Positions 21,807 through 33,199 of a stretch of DNA of 64,000 nt are shown piece after piece. The stretch covers positions 248,001-312,000 of the forward strand of contig JAHWDD010000014.1 of assembly GCA_023897205.1 (NCBI GenBank), read 5' to 3'. The notes beneath the pieces were generated by a model that was not told the DNA's origin, searched no databases, and was given only the letters and a program-made list of their open reading frames with translations. The position numbers were made by a program, and so were the translations under genes. Numbering within the stretch: the stretch's first letter is position 1; each line of letters begins with the position of its first letter. This DNA comes from Exophiala sp. HKRS030 (lineage: Eukaryota > Ascomycota > Eurotiomycetes > Chaetothyriales > Herpotrichiellaceae).

Positions 21807-22864
21807 TCACAGCTTTGTATTCTGCAATACGCCCGGCTGTAACATTTCTAACCTTTCGCATAGCAGACCCCAAACATACGATGCTCTTTTATCGTCTCGT
21901 ACAATTGGTGCATATTTCTGTACAGCCCCAGCTCTCATATACAGGCCATGTGTCTGTCTGCCCGCCGAAGCGGCCTGCACCACCAGCCGCGAACCCTCCT
22001 CGGAAGAACGTGCGGCGATGGCTTCGAAGATTTTGAAGAAGACCTTGATCACTCCCGTCAACTCGCTTGCTAGGCCTGTCTTGCAGAAGCATGGGTCGAG
22101 AGAGTTGATCACGATCGGGTTTGGGTCAGGCGCCTCGACGGGGTCGACGGCAGCAGACAACTTGATGACTGCAAACATCTGTAATAGTTTGGAGAGATTG
22201 TACCTTGATCCAACCATGCCGTCAGCAAAGGAAGTTTCCAAAAGAGCGGGACCCTGTAGGGCTCGACCTACTGGTTCATCGGATCCACGTGCGACTCTTC
22301 CTTGAACCAGGCGAAAATGTCGTCGCCGTGATTCTCAGGCCACTTTGCCGCATCATATAGGGCCGATCCAACGAAGGTCATGTGCGGCGTGGTCCCATGT
22401 TTTCTAGCCGACTCCTTTAGCTTTGGGATTACTTGCAATGCGAGCAAGAAAGTGCCGATGACGTTCACTGCAAGAGTACGCTCGGTGTCGTATACGAGTT
22501 TGAACTTGATGGTTTGAATGCCGGCATTGTTGATCAAAACGTCCAAGCGAGGAAGGGTGTTGACCCGATCAGCAAAGGACTTGATGGACGGGGGTGACTC
22601 GAGGTCAAGTTCCCATACTTCGATGATAGATGGACTGCAGTTCAACAAAGCCTCGATCTCTTGCTTGGCGTTCTTGCCGCGGGATTGACTACGGCATGCT
22701 AAGATGACTCTGGTGGCACCGAGGCGAATGATGTGCTGGACGGCTTCCTTTCCCAGACCACTGTTGCCGCCAGTGACAATGACGGTCTTGGATGCGAACG
22801 AGGCCGAAGGCTTGGGGATCCTGAGAATAAATTGGGTGTGAAGAAAGTTGCCAAAGGAAGGCAT
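21807..22864 (-). CDS. Short-chain dehydrogenase/reductase
   Basis: Exons 22864-22272 and 22203-21807 are separated by a 68-bp intron and give 329 residues. Read without splicing, the frame stops at MNQ; removing the intron (donor GTAGGT, branch CTGAC, acceptor AAG) restores MNQYNLSK, which is the expected family sequence, so the gene is intact. Motifs: cofactor-binding TGGNSGLG (31-38), ACRS after beta-2, NNAG, a serine in FVGSALYD, and the catalytic YNLSK (Tyr199, Lys203). The C-terminus ends with the family-typical LEMLQPGV. It belongs to the retinol-dehydrogenase-like, NAD(P)-dependent class; the substrate is unknown. It is transcribed divergently from the Zn2Cys6 regulator, which suggests co-regulation. 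Confidence 0.9.
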
Positions 22865-23298
22865 GATGATGGACTAGAGGTAATACTTGCACGAGCATCT
22901 GAATGAATAAACCTGTTTCCATTGTCCAGCCCCGATATTATATACACCTCGTATTCCTTCGGCGATACGAGGCCCGTCATGTCCGCGGACTTAACAAGAC
23001 TTGGCATCGAGTCTCCCAAAGAGTAAGATTGAGAGCTTTCGAAGATTCAAGGATTCTGCAATGACCACCACAAGACCAATCGCAATGCGACTCGGAGAAC
23101 GCGTCGTCTTACGCACGGCAAAGATGGGAGAATTTCAAGCTAGACGGGAATAAGGCAACACCACAGTCCTCTGTCGGTCTGTCTAGGTCCTACACGTGAC
23201 CCCGATTTTGGCCAATACCTTGACCCAGCCTTTTTGCGCTTCCACTCCGTCGTTTTCGTATAAGCAGTCAAGATCGGTTGGTCTGTGATGGTTCCGAT
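22865..23298. promoter_or_regulatory. Shared bidirectional promoter, dehydrogenase / Zn2Cys6 regulator
   Basis: These 434 bp separate the two start codons. The short spacer means both genes probably use it. An ACACGTGACC word occurs near 23190. I did not find a clear inverted CGG pair that could be assigned to the regulator. Confidence 0.45.
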
Positions 23299-25763
23299 AT
23301 GGAGTCTTCGCATGTCCCGTTTCCAGAGGGGGGCGAAAAGCGCCATCACACACCCCGTCGACGGTCGCGCATTCCTCTATCATGTGAACCCTGCCGTACT
23401 AGAAAGTGCGTGGACTGCTAACAACAATCTATCTGCCGCCGACTCCGAGCAAGTACTAATTGACAAGCAGGCTGAAATGCAATCGAGAGAAGCCATGTCA
23501 AAACTGTACGGCCCGGAATCAACAAGCGTCTTGCAGGTTCCGTGGCCCGGCGACTCAGATTCCAGGCCTGTCTCGTGGAAATGGGGATGAAGATACTATG
23601 CACGGACGTATCGGCCACTTGGAAGACCTCGTAAAAAGGCTCATTGACCAGCACCAGGGAGTCTCTTCATCCAGCAAGGATGTTTTCCATTCTGCCGGGA
23701 GCCCCAACCGCGAGGCGAGGTCAACATTGCCTGATAGACCGCCTGGTGCGCGCACCATTGACTGTGCTGAATCTACCAACATCGATGATACACATTCAGT
23801 ATATCATAACGAGAATGATTGGTATACCGTTTTACAGGAGGTACGTTGGCATTATTTTCTGCCTGGTAACACCCTAATCATTTCACACACTGGCCAGCAA
23901 AGCTTGCTTCCAGCGGCTCAGACTGATCTGTTGTAGATTAGGGAGTTAAAAAAGACGTGGTCTCAGGAGCAGGATGACCAGAGTGACGATAGCGTTCGTC
24001 CCAACGCATCGCACACAGTGGATGGATCGAGTCTACTGTTCCAACAGGTCGAGCCGGTCGAACGCGTGGAGATACTATCTGGTCTGCCATCCAAGCCACA
24101 GGTTGACAAACTCATCTCGTACTTTTTCGACCATCAATCATTTCCGATCACCGTACCTCGTAAGTCATCGACTGTGTTATTATGGTGCACGTAAAACTCA
24201 CCGGACAAACAGCGATCCTCCACAAGCCGACATTCATGAAGCATGTACGAGTTGCTGATCCTAGTATATGTGGTTACTGGATAACTGATCACTCGTCCAG
24301 TACAATGACCATTGGAATAATCCCAACGAAACCAACATCATCTGGCTTGGTCTCTTGTTCTCAATATTAGGCATCACAATGCTAGCCTACCATCAATACG
24401 GTGAACCGGCAGAGCACGAAGGCAAGTCCGAATCACTCTTCCACCTCTATCGAACGCGAACGGCCCAATGTTTACTCAGTGGCGACGTTGCCAAGTGCCT
24501 ACCGTACACGGTAGAGGCGTTGCGCTTCAATGCAACCGCCGAGTTGAATCGGAAAGACGACAGTCGTCGTGGACTATGGATCATGACCGGTGTCATCGTT
24601 CGGACTGCCATCAACATGGGCTATCACCGCGATCCCGGAGCTTATCCCAACCTTTCCGTTCTTCAAGCCGAATACCGACGCCGCATCTGGCTAACTGTGA
24701 TCAGTATGGACGACATGGCCTCCTTCTTCCTTGGGTTCCCACGCATGAGGTCGATGATTTACTCCGACACGAAGGAGCCGCGAAATTTACACGACTGGGA
24801 ACTCTCGGACGATGTTACTGCGTCTGCGACCGTTCCTCCATCGCGATCATTCTCGGAAATCACAGAAACCACATATCTAATCGTCAAGAGCCGCCTTCTC
24901 AGTGCTCTAGGCCGCATCTCCGACTTCAACAGCAAACCTACCCCAGGTCCGTACGAGACGGTCCTCGAGATAGATCGTGCCGTAGATGACGCATACCACG
25001 GGTTCCCAGAGCACATGAAAGTGCCTTCTCTCAAAGACACATCCTCGCCCATCCGCACTGTTGCCGAGTTCTCCAATCTGAGTTTGTTGTGCATGTACCA
25101 TACGGGAATATGCACTCTTCACCGCCGCTTTCTGGTCCAAGGGAAAGATGACAACGAGTTCATGTTCTCACGGAACAGGTGCATTTCCTCTGCTCTGGGT
25201 ATCTTGGACTTTCAACGTATTGTGGAACCATCGTTTTACCGGATGTCTCAGACTCGACATATTCTCGTCCTCGCTGCGATGATTTTGTTTTTGGAGATTG
25301 AGGTGAGACGAAAGGAGCCTCCTCCTGAAAGCGGCGAGAAAACTCCGGACACCAAGACTCTTCTTCATGTGTTGGAGGAATCATGTACGTTATGGGCACA
25401 AGCGATGAACGCATGTGAAGACACTTGGAAAGTCCACCGTTTTCTTGTCAGCATGCTGTCAAATGTAAATGTCGACGACACTTGTACAATGTCCAGGCCT
25501 GGTGGTGTCGGACCTGGATCCTCGCAGACGGGATCGATGATGACACCGATGGATTTGACGATTACAGCGGCCGATGATGATCTGCAGGCTGATACGTACT
25601 GGAAGGAGTTTTCTACATTTGAGAAGGAATTATCGAATGTCGACTTTGACTGGGTACGTTAAGTGCCTCTCCTCTTGATTGGGGTTCTCACTAACAAGCA
25701 CACAAGGCTACATGGGATGCTTTCATCGATGAAACCGATTACGGGACTGATCCTGTGTATTGA
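23299..25763 (+). CDS. Zn2Cys6 fungal transcription factor
   Basis: Six exons (23299-23405, 23471-23840, 23937-24159, 24213-24244, 24301-25653, 25707-25763) give 713 residues with every junction in phase. The first intron splits the zinc cluster, which once joined reads C29-X2-C32-X6-C39-X5-C45-X2-C48-X8-C57, preceded by a basic arm (PRRRSR). A dimerisation-type helix follows (GRIGHLEDLVKRLIDQ). The fungal-specific transcription factor domain begins near FPITVPPILHKPTFMK and includes RTAQCLLSG, NMGYHRDPG and RRRIWLTVISMDDMASFFLGFPRM. The protein ends in an acidic, aromatic tail (FDWATWDAFIDETDYGTDP) resembling an activation domain. It is divergent from the dehydrogenase gene, its most obvious candidate target. 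The last acceptor is AAG. Confidence 0.92.
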
Positions 25764-26131
25764 AGTTTTCAATTCTTTTGTCGGTGTCTGTAGGGCATGT
25801 TTTGTACACACTCGGAAGATTCCACGTATGAGTCAATACTCATCTTCGGCCATAATTCGAAACTGTATCACGCCAATTAACCATTTACTCGGGAGAGTGA
25901 TGCTCCCCGAGTCGAGACCTATCAATGTGACGGGAAATGAGAACGTTGAAATCGTTACATTACTATCTCCAAAAGAAATCTGACTACAAACGAGAGTGTT
26001 GCGGTTTTCCAAGTTCCCATACCACCACGATTCAATAGAGCTACGGCAATGTTCCAACGACAGCGGTATTGGCATCGACACGATATGTTGTTTCCCAAGG
26101 TTCTCCCAAATCATGTTGAAACCGGAAGCTT
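25764..26131. other. Convergent 3' intergenic spacer
   Basis: These 368 bp between two convergent genes show no coding or RNA feature. Confidence 0.5.
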
Positions 26132-26814
26132 TCAGTATTGGTCATCATCAGCAGCAGCACCATTGATGTTGTTGTTGTTGTTGCTGCTGATGACATTGAC
26201 CTCGACCTCGACCCCGGTATTGTGTTTGCGGTTGAAGTTGTGTCGATGAGCTTCCATGCGAGCCTGTCCCGGTGTCATGTTGTGAACCCCTGACTTGAGG
26301 TGGTCGATCAACTGGTGCATACGACCAAACCCGTTGCCGATGATGCTACGGGGGCAGATACCAACAAGAGGACACAAGTATGCCTTGGGTTGGATGTGAA
26401 CCTCGCGCACGTGACGGCTACAGTCTCCCTTGTTCTTGAAGGACTTGGCACAGTAACAGCAGTACGTTGACTTGTCGGAGAGGCGGTTTGCCTTTTTGGG
26501 AATTGAACCCCGTGTGTCTTTTGAGTTCGCCACATCAGCACTTACAAAAAAAAAACTCACCCCATCTCTGTGGGTCCAGTTTCAAGCTGGAAGCCACCGA
26601 GAGACGAGTCCGACTGATTTCCCCATTGGAACCCTTGGATAGGCATCATGTCGAATGATGGTTGTTGATTGCTTGATCCAATGGCTTGCAGAATATCAGG
26701 GCAAGCTAGGCAGGTTTGTGTTAGGGTGTTGTGGATGCAGAAGATTGGGAAGCAGCAATATTGGCATGACTGAGTGGGGAAGCCATGCTGACAGAAAGCA
26801 TTGTAAGGATCCAT
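26132..26814 (-). CDS. C2H2-type zinc-finger protein; splice junction unresolved
   Basis: Two coding blocks are clear. Block 1 (26814 to about 26561) starts MDPYNAFCQHGFPTQSC and is rich in Cys pairs. Block 2 (about 26530 to 26132) has a zinc finger YCCYCAKSFKNKGDCSRHVREVH, a second possible metal site (YLCPLVGICPR...MHQLIDHLKSGVH) and an Asn-rich tail made by a CAA/GTT microsatellite. A good donor (GTGAGT) ends block 1 after two bases of a codon, but the plausible acceptors near 26526 and 26496 do not restore the block 2 frame; only a 20-nt intron would. Either the true acceptor is atypical, a base is wrong in the sequence, or the gene carries a frameshift. Function would be nucleic-acid binding; targets are unknown. 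Confidence 0.6.
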
Positions 26815-28020
26815 GACTGTGCCAATAACGATGTGAAGAAGGTCGAGAAAATTGCGAAAAAGTCCTGAATTTTGGGTCGGGGGAGGAAGATGGTCTTATG
26901 CTTGGAAAGGGTGCCCGAGGGGATTTGGATGGTCTTGGGTAGGGCACACGGGGCAGACAGGGCAGATGGGGCAGACGGGCAAACTTGGCTGCATTTAGCG
27001 AGGTAGAGAAAGCAAGGGCATGCCGGGCATCACAGGCTGATGGGTTGGGATGGGATGCGATAGGTCAAAGGCTAGACCGGGCAGAACAGGGCAATCGTGG
27101 CATGGGTGCTACATTGGTCGTGAGGCTGCATTGCCAGCGCACATTGAACAATGTTCAGTAAAACGCCCCGAATGACCGACCCTTGTGGTGGTCTACAGAG
27201 GAAAAAGTACGAACTCAGGCATATTGAATCAATGACCGAGCGTTGAAGTACGAAGTAGTTGACAAGCATAATAAACCAATGTATATCCGTGTCTAGGTAT
27301 ATTGGTCCAACAACCACCAAGACCCTGGCCCAGACTTCTGCTTCGAAGGCAAGAATTCCTCCGGGCACATCGATTAGACCACCTCATCTTTCTCCCGACT
27401 CCCTTTTCCCCTTCGGCCCACAAATATCATCAAAACGGCCCGCTCTCCTCAGTCTCATGTGATGGCACAAGAGAAAGAAACCTGTACGGTTTCCAAGACA
27501 TATGATCAGATGGACGAGAAGCGACGATGCGGCGGCGTCTGGATCGCCAACTCCCCTTGCACGATGGATCAATGGGGCCAGGCTTGATTTCACCCTGGTT
27601 GCCGCTGCCCCGGAAGCCTTCCGAAATCTTCGCGCTTCATGCCGAGATCGAAGGCCACATCACCTCCGCGAGATACAAGATCTACAAGTCTAGCGGGCCT
27701 CCATATTCAAATCATCTTGTTTCGACTTGGCACGTGGTCTAAAGGTGCTTGATCTTTTGAAAAACGTGGCTTCCCAGACGAATAGCTGCCGTCATCACCG
27801 TGGACAAGTCGAAGGACGTGTTGCAAAGACACGTTCACGTACAAGTGGCGACCATGTACCCATGGCAGAAACAAACTCTGCAACCAGGGGGCCGGATCAT
27901 CCATGCGACGTCGGTTCCGAAGCCGAGCATGGTCAACGCCCGCCGAAAGATGCTGATTCAGACCTACATATACGAGCCTGATAGTACTCACCTGGCAAGT
28001 CTGTCACCGGGTGTCTCTAG
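26815..28020. other. Intergenic, divergent promoters; short G-rich tandem repeat
   Basis: This 1.2-kb spacer separates the zinc-finger gene from the Git1-like gene. Around 26942-26985 there are four imperfect copies of a GGGGCAGAC-like unit. The rest contains only short frames without motifs. Confidence 0.45.
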
Positions 28021-29873
28021 ATGTCACCCTCCCCCGAATCAAGCATGGCCGACCGCAAGACTGACATGACCTGTGAGATTGGTGGCGGGGAGTCGCAAGT
28101 TAGTCCGACCCACGACCGTGATCTCCCACGAGAAGACGAGATATCTCGAGCAGGCATCGCGAGGATCACCAGAGTCTCATCTGTGGTGACGGTCTTGGTC
28201 GCCGGACTGGCACTGTTCAGTGATGGATACAACGCACAAATCATCGGGTAAGACATCGTATCGTGCCCCAGCATAGGTGACCATGGGGTTGACGGGTCAT
28301 TCGCAGGTACATGGAGCCACTGTTCACCGAACTTTACAAGGATGGTATGTCGTCGACCATCAAAACACGATTGTCGAATGCCTACCTCATCGGTGAAATC
28401 TTTGGCATGCTGTTCTTCGGATTCATCATCGACAAGGTCGGCCGCAGGACCGGCATCTTCTTTGCCACTCTCTTCCTGGTCCTTGGTGTCGTGTTGGCGA
28501 CTGCCGCGCACGGAACGAGTCAGCTCGGCATGTTTTGGATGATGATCGTCGCCAGAGGCGTCGCGGGCTTCGGCGCTGGAGGTGAAGAAAAGACCACCAA
28601 AGACCCTCGGACCGTCCGACTGACATCCTCTAGGCGAATACCCAACTTGCGGCACCGGCAGTGCCGAAGCATCCGACGAAAGCGCGTACGTTCGGCGCAG
28701 ACGAGGCTTCTTGGTCGCCGTGGCCACCGACTTCGCGATAGACCTTGGTTTCGTCATTGCCGGTGTGGTGGCCCTTATCGTGATCAAGGCATACGACGAA
28801 AACATCTCGTCGGGGATCTGGCGAGTGTGTTTTGGCCTTGGGTTCGTTCTTCCTGTCGTACTGTTCGTCTTCCGCATGCAGATGGTCGAGTCCACGCAAT
28901 ACCGCAGGCATGCCATCAAGCGCAATGTCCCTTATTGGCTCATTATCAAGCGATATTGGAAGCCCATGGTCGGCACGTCTCTGGCATGGTTCTTTTACGA
29001 CTTGTAAGTCCCCCCGCCTGAGCGAACCCTCGTGCATCATCTTGATACTTGCGCAGCGTCACATACCCGTTCGGCATCTTCGGTTCCACCATCATCGGCC
29101 AACTGAACCCAAACAACACTTTGATCCAGAACATTGGCTACGGCACCGTCCTCAATTGCTTCTTGCTGCCAGGGTGCCTAATTGGAGGTGTTCTTATGGA
29201 CCTCATAGGGCGAAAACAGACAATGTGTCTCGGTGTAAGGTCTCCCCAATGAAATGTCTTGACAATGGCGTATCCCATTTTATGCTGACGAAGTGGGCAG
29301 TTTGGCTGCTGGGCCATCCTGGGTTTCATTCTCGGAGGAGCTTTGGGCCCTATCCAATCGGTGTTCCCGCTCTTCGTCGTTCTATATGGTATCTTCAATG
29401 CTTTGGGAGAAATGGGCCCTGGAGTGGCGACATTCCTCTGTGGTGCCGAGAGCTTCCCGACCCCTGTACGGGGGCACTTCTTGGGCTTTGCGGCCGCAGT
29501 CGGGAAGGCTGGAGCCGCCATCGGCACACAGGTCTTCATGCCAATCCAAGACTCTTTTTCCGATGTCCAGAAGGGTACCCAGGCAGTGTTTCTCATCGGT
29601 GCCGGCTTTGCGGCCGTCGGTGGCATTGTACGTAGTCCGCGCCCCAGCACTTCCCCTCCCATCCGGCTCACGCAGATTCCACTTTTGATGACAACTGACA
29701 AATTTCAGATCGCTTGGATTTTCATTCCTGACCGAGAACGAGATTTGGAGAGTGAAGATGCCAAATTCAGGCTCTACCTGGAAGCCAACGGATACCATGG
29801 CGACTTTGGCGAATCCTTGATTCAAGAGGTCAAGACCACCTCGTTCAAGAAAGACACTCTCAAGACGACTTGA
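28021..29873 (+). CDS. MFS transporter, Git1-like (glycerophosphoinositol/phosphate family)
   Basis: Six exons (28021-28247, 28307-28581, 28634-29003, 29057-29234, 29301-29627, 29709-29873) give 513 residues with all five introns in phase. TM1 is followed by DGYNAQIIGYMEPLF; the first MFS signature is FGFIIDKVGRRTG, and after TM4 comes GAGGEYPTCGTGSAEASDE, a block characteristic of the Git1 and phosphate-transporter branch. The second-half signature is GGVLMDLIGRKQT, and PTPVRGHFLGFAAAVGKAGAAIG is also typical. Yeast Git1 imports glycerophosphoinositol, and related proteins import glycerophosphocholine or phosphate by proton symport. The exact substrate cannot be read from sequence. A further in-frame ATG at 28045 could serve as start. 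Confidence 0.9.
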
Positions 29874-31146
29874 AGAATGGATATTGTTCCTTTCGACGAG
29901 GCATTGGACATGCGGGCAGAAGCAAGAGTGAGCACACTGACCTGGACCCTGAAATAGAAGATGCCGCATAAGGATATCTGGCTGTTATGTAGTGCCATCG
30001 GACCACATAGTTAGTTTACGTCCTCAGTGAATTAGAAGTAGACTTGTCTCTCGGAAACTTTGAAATCCGCCACAAGTTCCCTGAGATTTTTACAAATTGC
30101 CTCGAACATATCGACAATTCCATCATCTAGGAGAACGCACATGTCATCGAAAGAAGAAGGCTCACTGTTATAAGATCGGCGGTTCACTATCCGCTCGAAC
30201 GAAGGTGGCGGAGATTTATCATTGCCACGGCAAGGGAGCAGCGGGCGCCCAAGTGAGCAGTTGGAGCGCATCAGAAAGGGAGGCCGGGTTGGAACCCCCC
30301 CCCCCCCCCAAAAGCATCTCAGCTAGGTCCCATCGTGCAAAGTTGACCAAAGGTGGTGTCGTGGTTGAAGAGAGAGAAAATCGAGAGGCTCAGGTGTAAC
30401 TCTGGGGGGATTGCAATGGCTCAGGGAGAGGAAGGTGAACCGAGGGCGAACAAAAGCGGCGAAGAGAAGACAAACGATACTGTACTGTATGGTTTTTCGG
30501 CGGCGACGACCTACAGGTAGGAGGAACAGTCCTTGGTAGATCCTCAAGTAAGAAGTCCTTAAGGAACACAATTCTGCCTTGCGCCGTTGCAAAATCAGCC
30601 CCAAGTTACGATTCCGGTGCTTCGTACTCCCGTATTCCCTACGAAAAAAAAAGGGAAAAAAAAAGGGCATCCATCAATGGGCTGTGTTTTTTTCTTTTGT
30701 TTCTCAATTTCCCCGACTGACGGACTCCATCTCACTTTGTTCGAGATCGCCTTTTGTCTGATTTGATTTGGTCGCCAAAATGCACCGTTGCGCAATTCAC
30801 AACGGAGAAGGGAGAGACGAAAGTCCCTCGCATGTTGGTGGGGATTTTGGCCAACTTTCCCTGTACTCCGTACCATGTACAACATGGCCCCCTCCCCGTT
30901 CTAGATCAGAATCTGCCCTGCCGTGTGACATACTATCGAGATTGAAGTTCCATCTTACAGAATACTCGAACAGACTGAGTCTTGGATTAATTCCAACTCG
31001 GTTGTCCGGACTTTGTATGGATATCCCTGTTCGTGACAATAATCTCTGCCCCCGCACATGCCGTAGAGACGTCGGATCAGCTTTTCCCTTCGGATCGGCT
31101 TTCTTCGTTTCCAGTTTCTAGGAGAGAAATATTTCGACATCCCATC
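29874..31146. other. Intergenic; poly-C tract and first copy of a ~350-bp repeat
   Basis: No gene was found. A run of about 16 C begins near 30294. The segment 30571-30935 is repeated in diverged form at 32628-32975 (described separately). A TACTCCGTA word lies at 30864-30872. Confidence 0.5.
30571..30935 (+). repeat. Diverged direct repeat, copy 1
   Basis: This copy shares with the second one, in the same order and orientation, TTCTGCCTTGCGCCGTT, a CAGCCCC-AAGT block, CCGGTGC, CGTACTCCC, an A/G-rich tract ending GCATCCAT, ATGGGCTGTGTTTTTT, CTTTGTTCGA, a GATTTGATTTG-like block, ACTCCGTACC and ATTCTGCCC. The order of so many blocks cannot be chance. No open frame or transposase is associated. 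Confidence 0.75.
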
Positions 31147-32407
31147 ATGGAGGAATTCACTTCATACATTTACGCTGCTGATTATTGCCGGAAGGAAGAA
31201 GATGGAGTTCCTGTGCCTTTACAAACAACCAACGCCAGGACAGAGATCTCCTCCCGCGTCTGCGCATTATACGACGCCGGGATACCCCATCTACAGCTGA
31301 GAAATGATTCGTGACGTACTCGATCAGCTTCAGAGCGGTCATCAGTAGATATTGGTCAAAGGACTCGACGGAAATGTGGTCGATTTCGACATAGAAACGG
31401 GACATGGGACAGGTTTCCGATTCAGTTGATGGTTTCGACTTTGTCATGTGCGTCGAATGATATGTTTTCGATTTCTTTTTTTTTATTGTATCAAGTACAC
31501 AGGGTGGCTGTAAAACCATCAGTAAGAGGTCGCTAACCACCTTCACAGCGGGAACCCCTTTTGTCATGTTTGTTTCTTCCCCAAGCACTTGTTCATCAGG
31601 CTTTTGGATATGTCCCTCGCACTGCGTACTGCAGCCTGCAAATATTTCACAACTTGGAAAAACGCCACAGATTGACAAACGAAATCGTTCAATTCACCCC
31701 ACGGCTCTCACCAAAGCAAGCTGAAGACATGTTTGAGACGAACAAGTGGACCGGGGGGGACTCATAAAGTTCGGCGACAGCTTCGGTCGATACTTTTGTC
31801 ACAACCTCTTCTTCTTGACGGTGGTCACGTCGACCAGATTGTGGCCTTTGCGTGCGGCACCATGGGATCACTCAGAGCCATGGTGTACAAGGTCGACGTA
31901 CCAACATGCATTGATCACGACCCTTCGAGATGACTAGAGTGAAATAACCACGACCAACGCGGCACTCGATCCAATGTTTTGCGCAGGACCCAGGCTATAC
32001 CGCACAATGATCGAGGCGTGCTCCAAAATTCAGGCGTCACCGTTCTCGACAAGCCACAGGGGTCCTTGGAAGTGACCGATTCGACAGTGGTGCTTTCTTT
32101 CGGCGCCGAGGTCCCGGTGAGACAAATCATCGCGGACATTGCTCGACCCGTCATGAAGATCTGGGATCGAAGCCAATACACCGAGGACGAAGTCACCGAG
32201 TCACCCACGTGAGATCTCCCTCTACGACCTTGGTTGATGGGGTCAAAGTAAAGAGCATATACTAATGAATTCATACTCCGTCGGTCAGACCCCTGATTCC
32301 CCTCCGCCTAACCAAAATGATTCAAGACTATCACGAGAAGATTGATTTTCCAGGTGATCTGGACGCGTTCAATTTCATTGCCATCTATGCGAGACGAAAG
32401 TCATAAG
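31147..32407 (+). pseudogene. SRR1-like domain protein, decayed by frameshifts and stops
   Basis: Fragments of one protein can be followed across different frames. They are MEEFTSYIYAADYCRKEEDG (31147 on) to a stop at 31312; RDVLDQLQSGHQ-stop-ILVKGLDGNVVDF (about 31309-31400); NLEKRHRLTNEIVQFTPRLSP to NKWTGG (to about 31760); a shift at a 7-G run; VDQIVAFACGTMG (31829 on); a shift; YQHALITTLRDD (31899 on); QDPGYT; a further one-base shift; then VTVLDKPQGSLEV..STVVLSFGAEVPVRQIIADIARP, the SRR1 core. After a last in-phase intron the frame ends in FNFIAIYARRKS. At least four frame disruptions argue against sequencing error. SRR1-family proteins are linked to circadian control and haem regulation in plants and are of unclear function in fungi. 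It is flanked by the two copies of a ~350-bp repeat. Confidence 0.8.
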
Positions 32408-32627
32408 GAGCTGTAAAGTACGGAGTACAAACTCTTCAATTGGTTGGTTTGTTTGGTGGTTTTTTGTATTAAGAACAAGGGTAGTGGGGAAAATACGGAG
32501 TACAGTAATAGGTACCTATTGTACAGTAGAGCTCAAGGTACCGATTACCTACTCGTACTATGTACAGCCTATAACATTACTCCGTCCTTTACTCCTTCAC
32601 ACCTCATAATAGTAGAAAAACTACGCT

Positions 32628-32975
32628 TTCTGCCTTGCGCCGTTCTACGGCTCTAAAGTCAGCCCCCAAGTCACCGGTGCAGCTCCGTACTCCCCTCCTC
32701 CCCCCCTCCCCCTTCCCGGTAACTACTCCCCTACGGAAGAAAAGAGAAAGGGAAAAAAACGCATCCATTGCTACAGTACTGTACGATGGAATGATGGGCT
32801 GTGTTTTTTGGGGGGGATTTCACAGAGATTGGGGCTTTGTTCGATTTTGATTTGTTCAAGTCCAAATGTCATTCATTGCACCATTTGCACATTTGGCGAC
32901 ATTTTTCATCTGACCTTTCCAAACGTACTACTCCCCGTACAACTCCGTACCGATTCTGCCCGTCCCATCATGTCT
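32628..32975 (+). repeat. Diverged direct repeat, copy 2
   Basis: This is the partner of 30571-30935, in the same orientation, about 2.05 kb downstream. It differs by many substitutions and by a C/T-rich insertion near 32690-32720. The two copies bracket the SRR1-like pseudogene and about 200 bp on either side of it. Confidence 0.75.
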
Positions 32976-33171
32976 GCCTTTTTTTGGTTTGGTTTGGTTG
33001 CCCGTGTCCTCGTGAGTCCCCTTTCCTTGAACCAGGTCGAAATTTACCAAAGTATTGTTCATCTTTTGTTTTGTACCGAGTTATCCGATGACTCTTCTTC
33101 TACTCGTACAGTACAGTACAGTAGATAGATGACTTCCGTACCGACTTACTCCCAGTACATTATACCTCGTG

Positions 33172-33199
33172 CACCACCACCACCACCACCACCACCACG
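33172..33199. repeat. (CAC)n microsatellite
   Basis: About nine uninterrupted CAC/ACC units lie in intergenic DNA. Confidence 0.85.

Noticed and set aside
22251..22280. Apparent frameshift in the dehydrogenase gene
   Set aside because: A 68-bp intron with donor GTAGGT and branch CTGAC restores the expected MNQYNLSK, so the gene is intact.
26495..26560. tRNA-like T-arm (GGGGTTCAATTCCC on the minus strand)
   Set aside because: No matching acceptor stem, D-arm or anticodon arm at proper spacing; it lies in the zinc-finger gene.
26942..26985. GGGGCAGAC repeats considered as a CRISPR-like or telomeric array
   Set aside because: Units are short, imperfect and without spacers, and the unit is not a telomere repeat.
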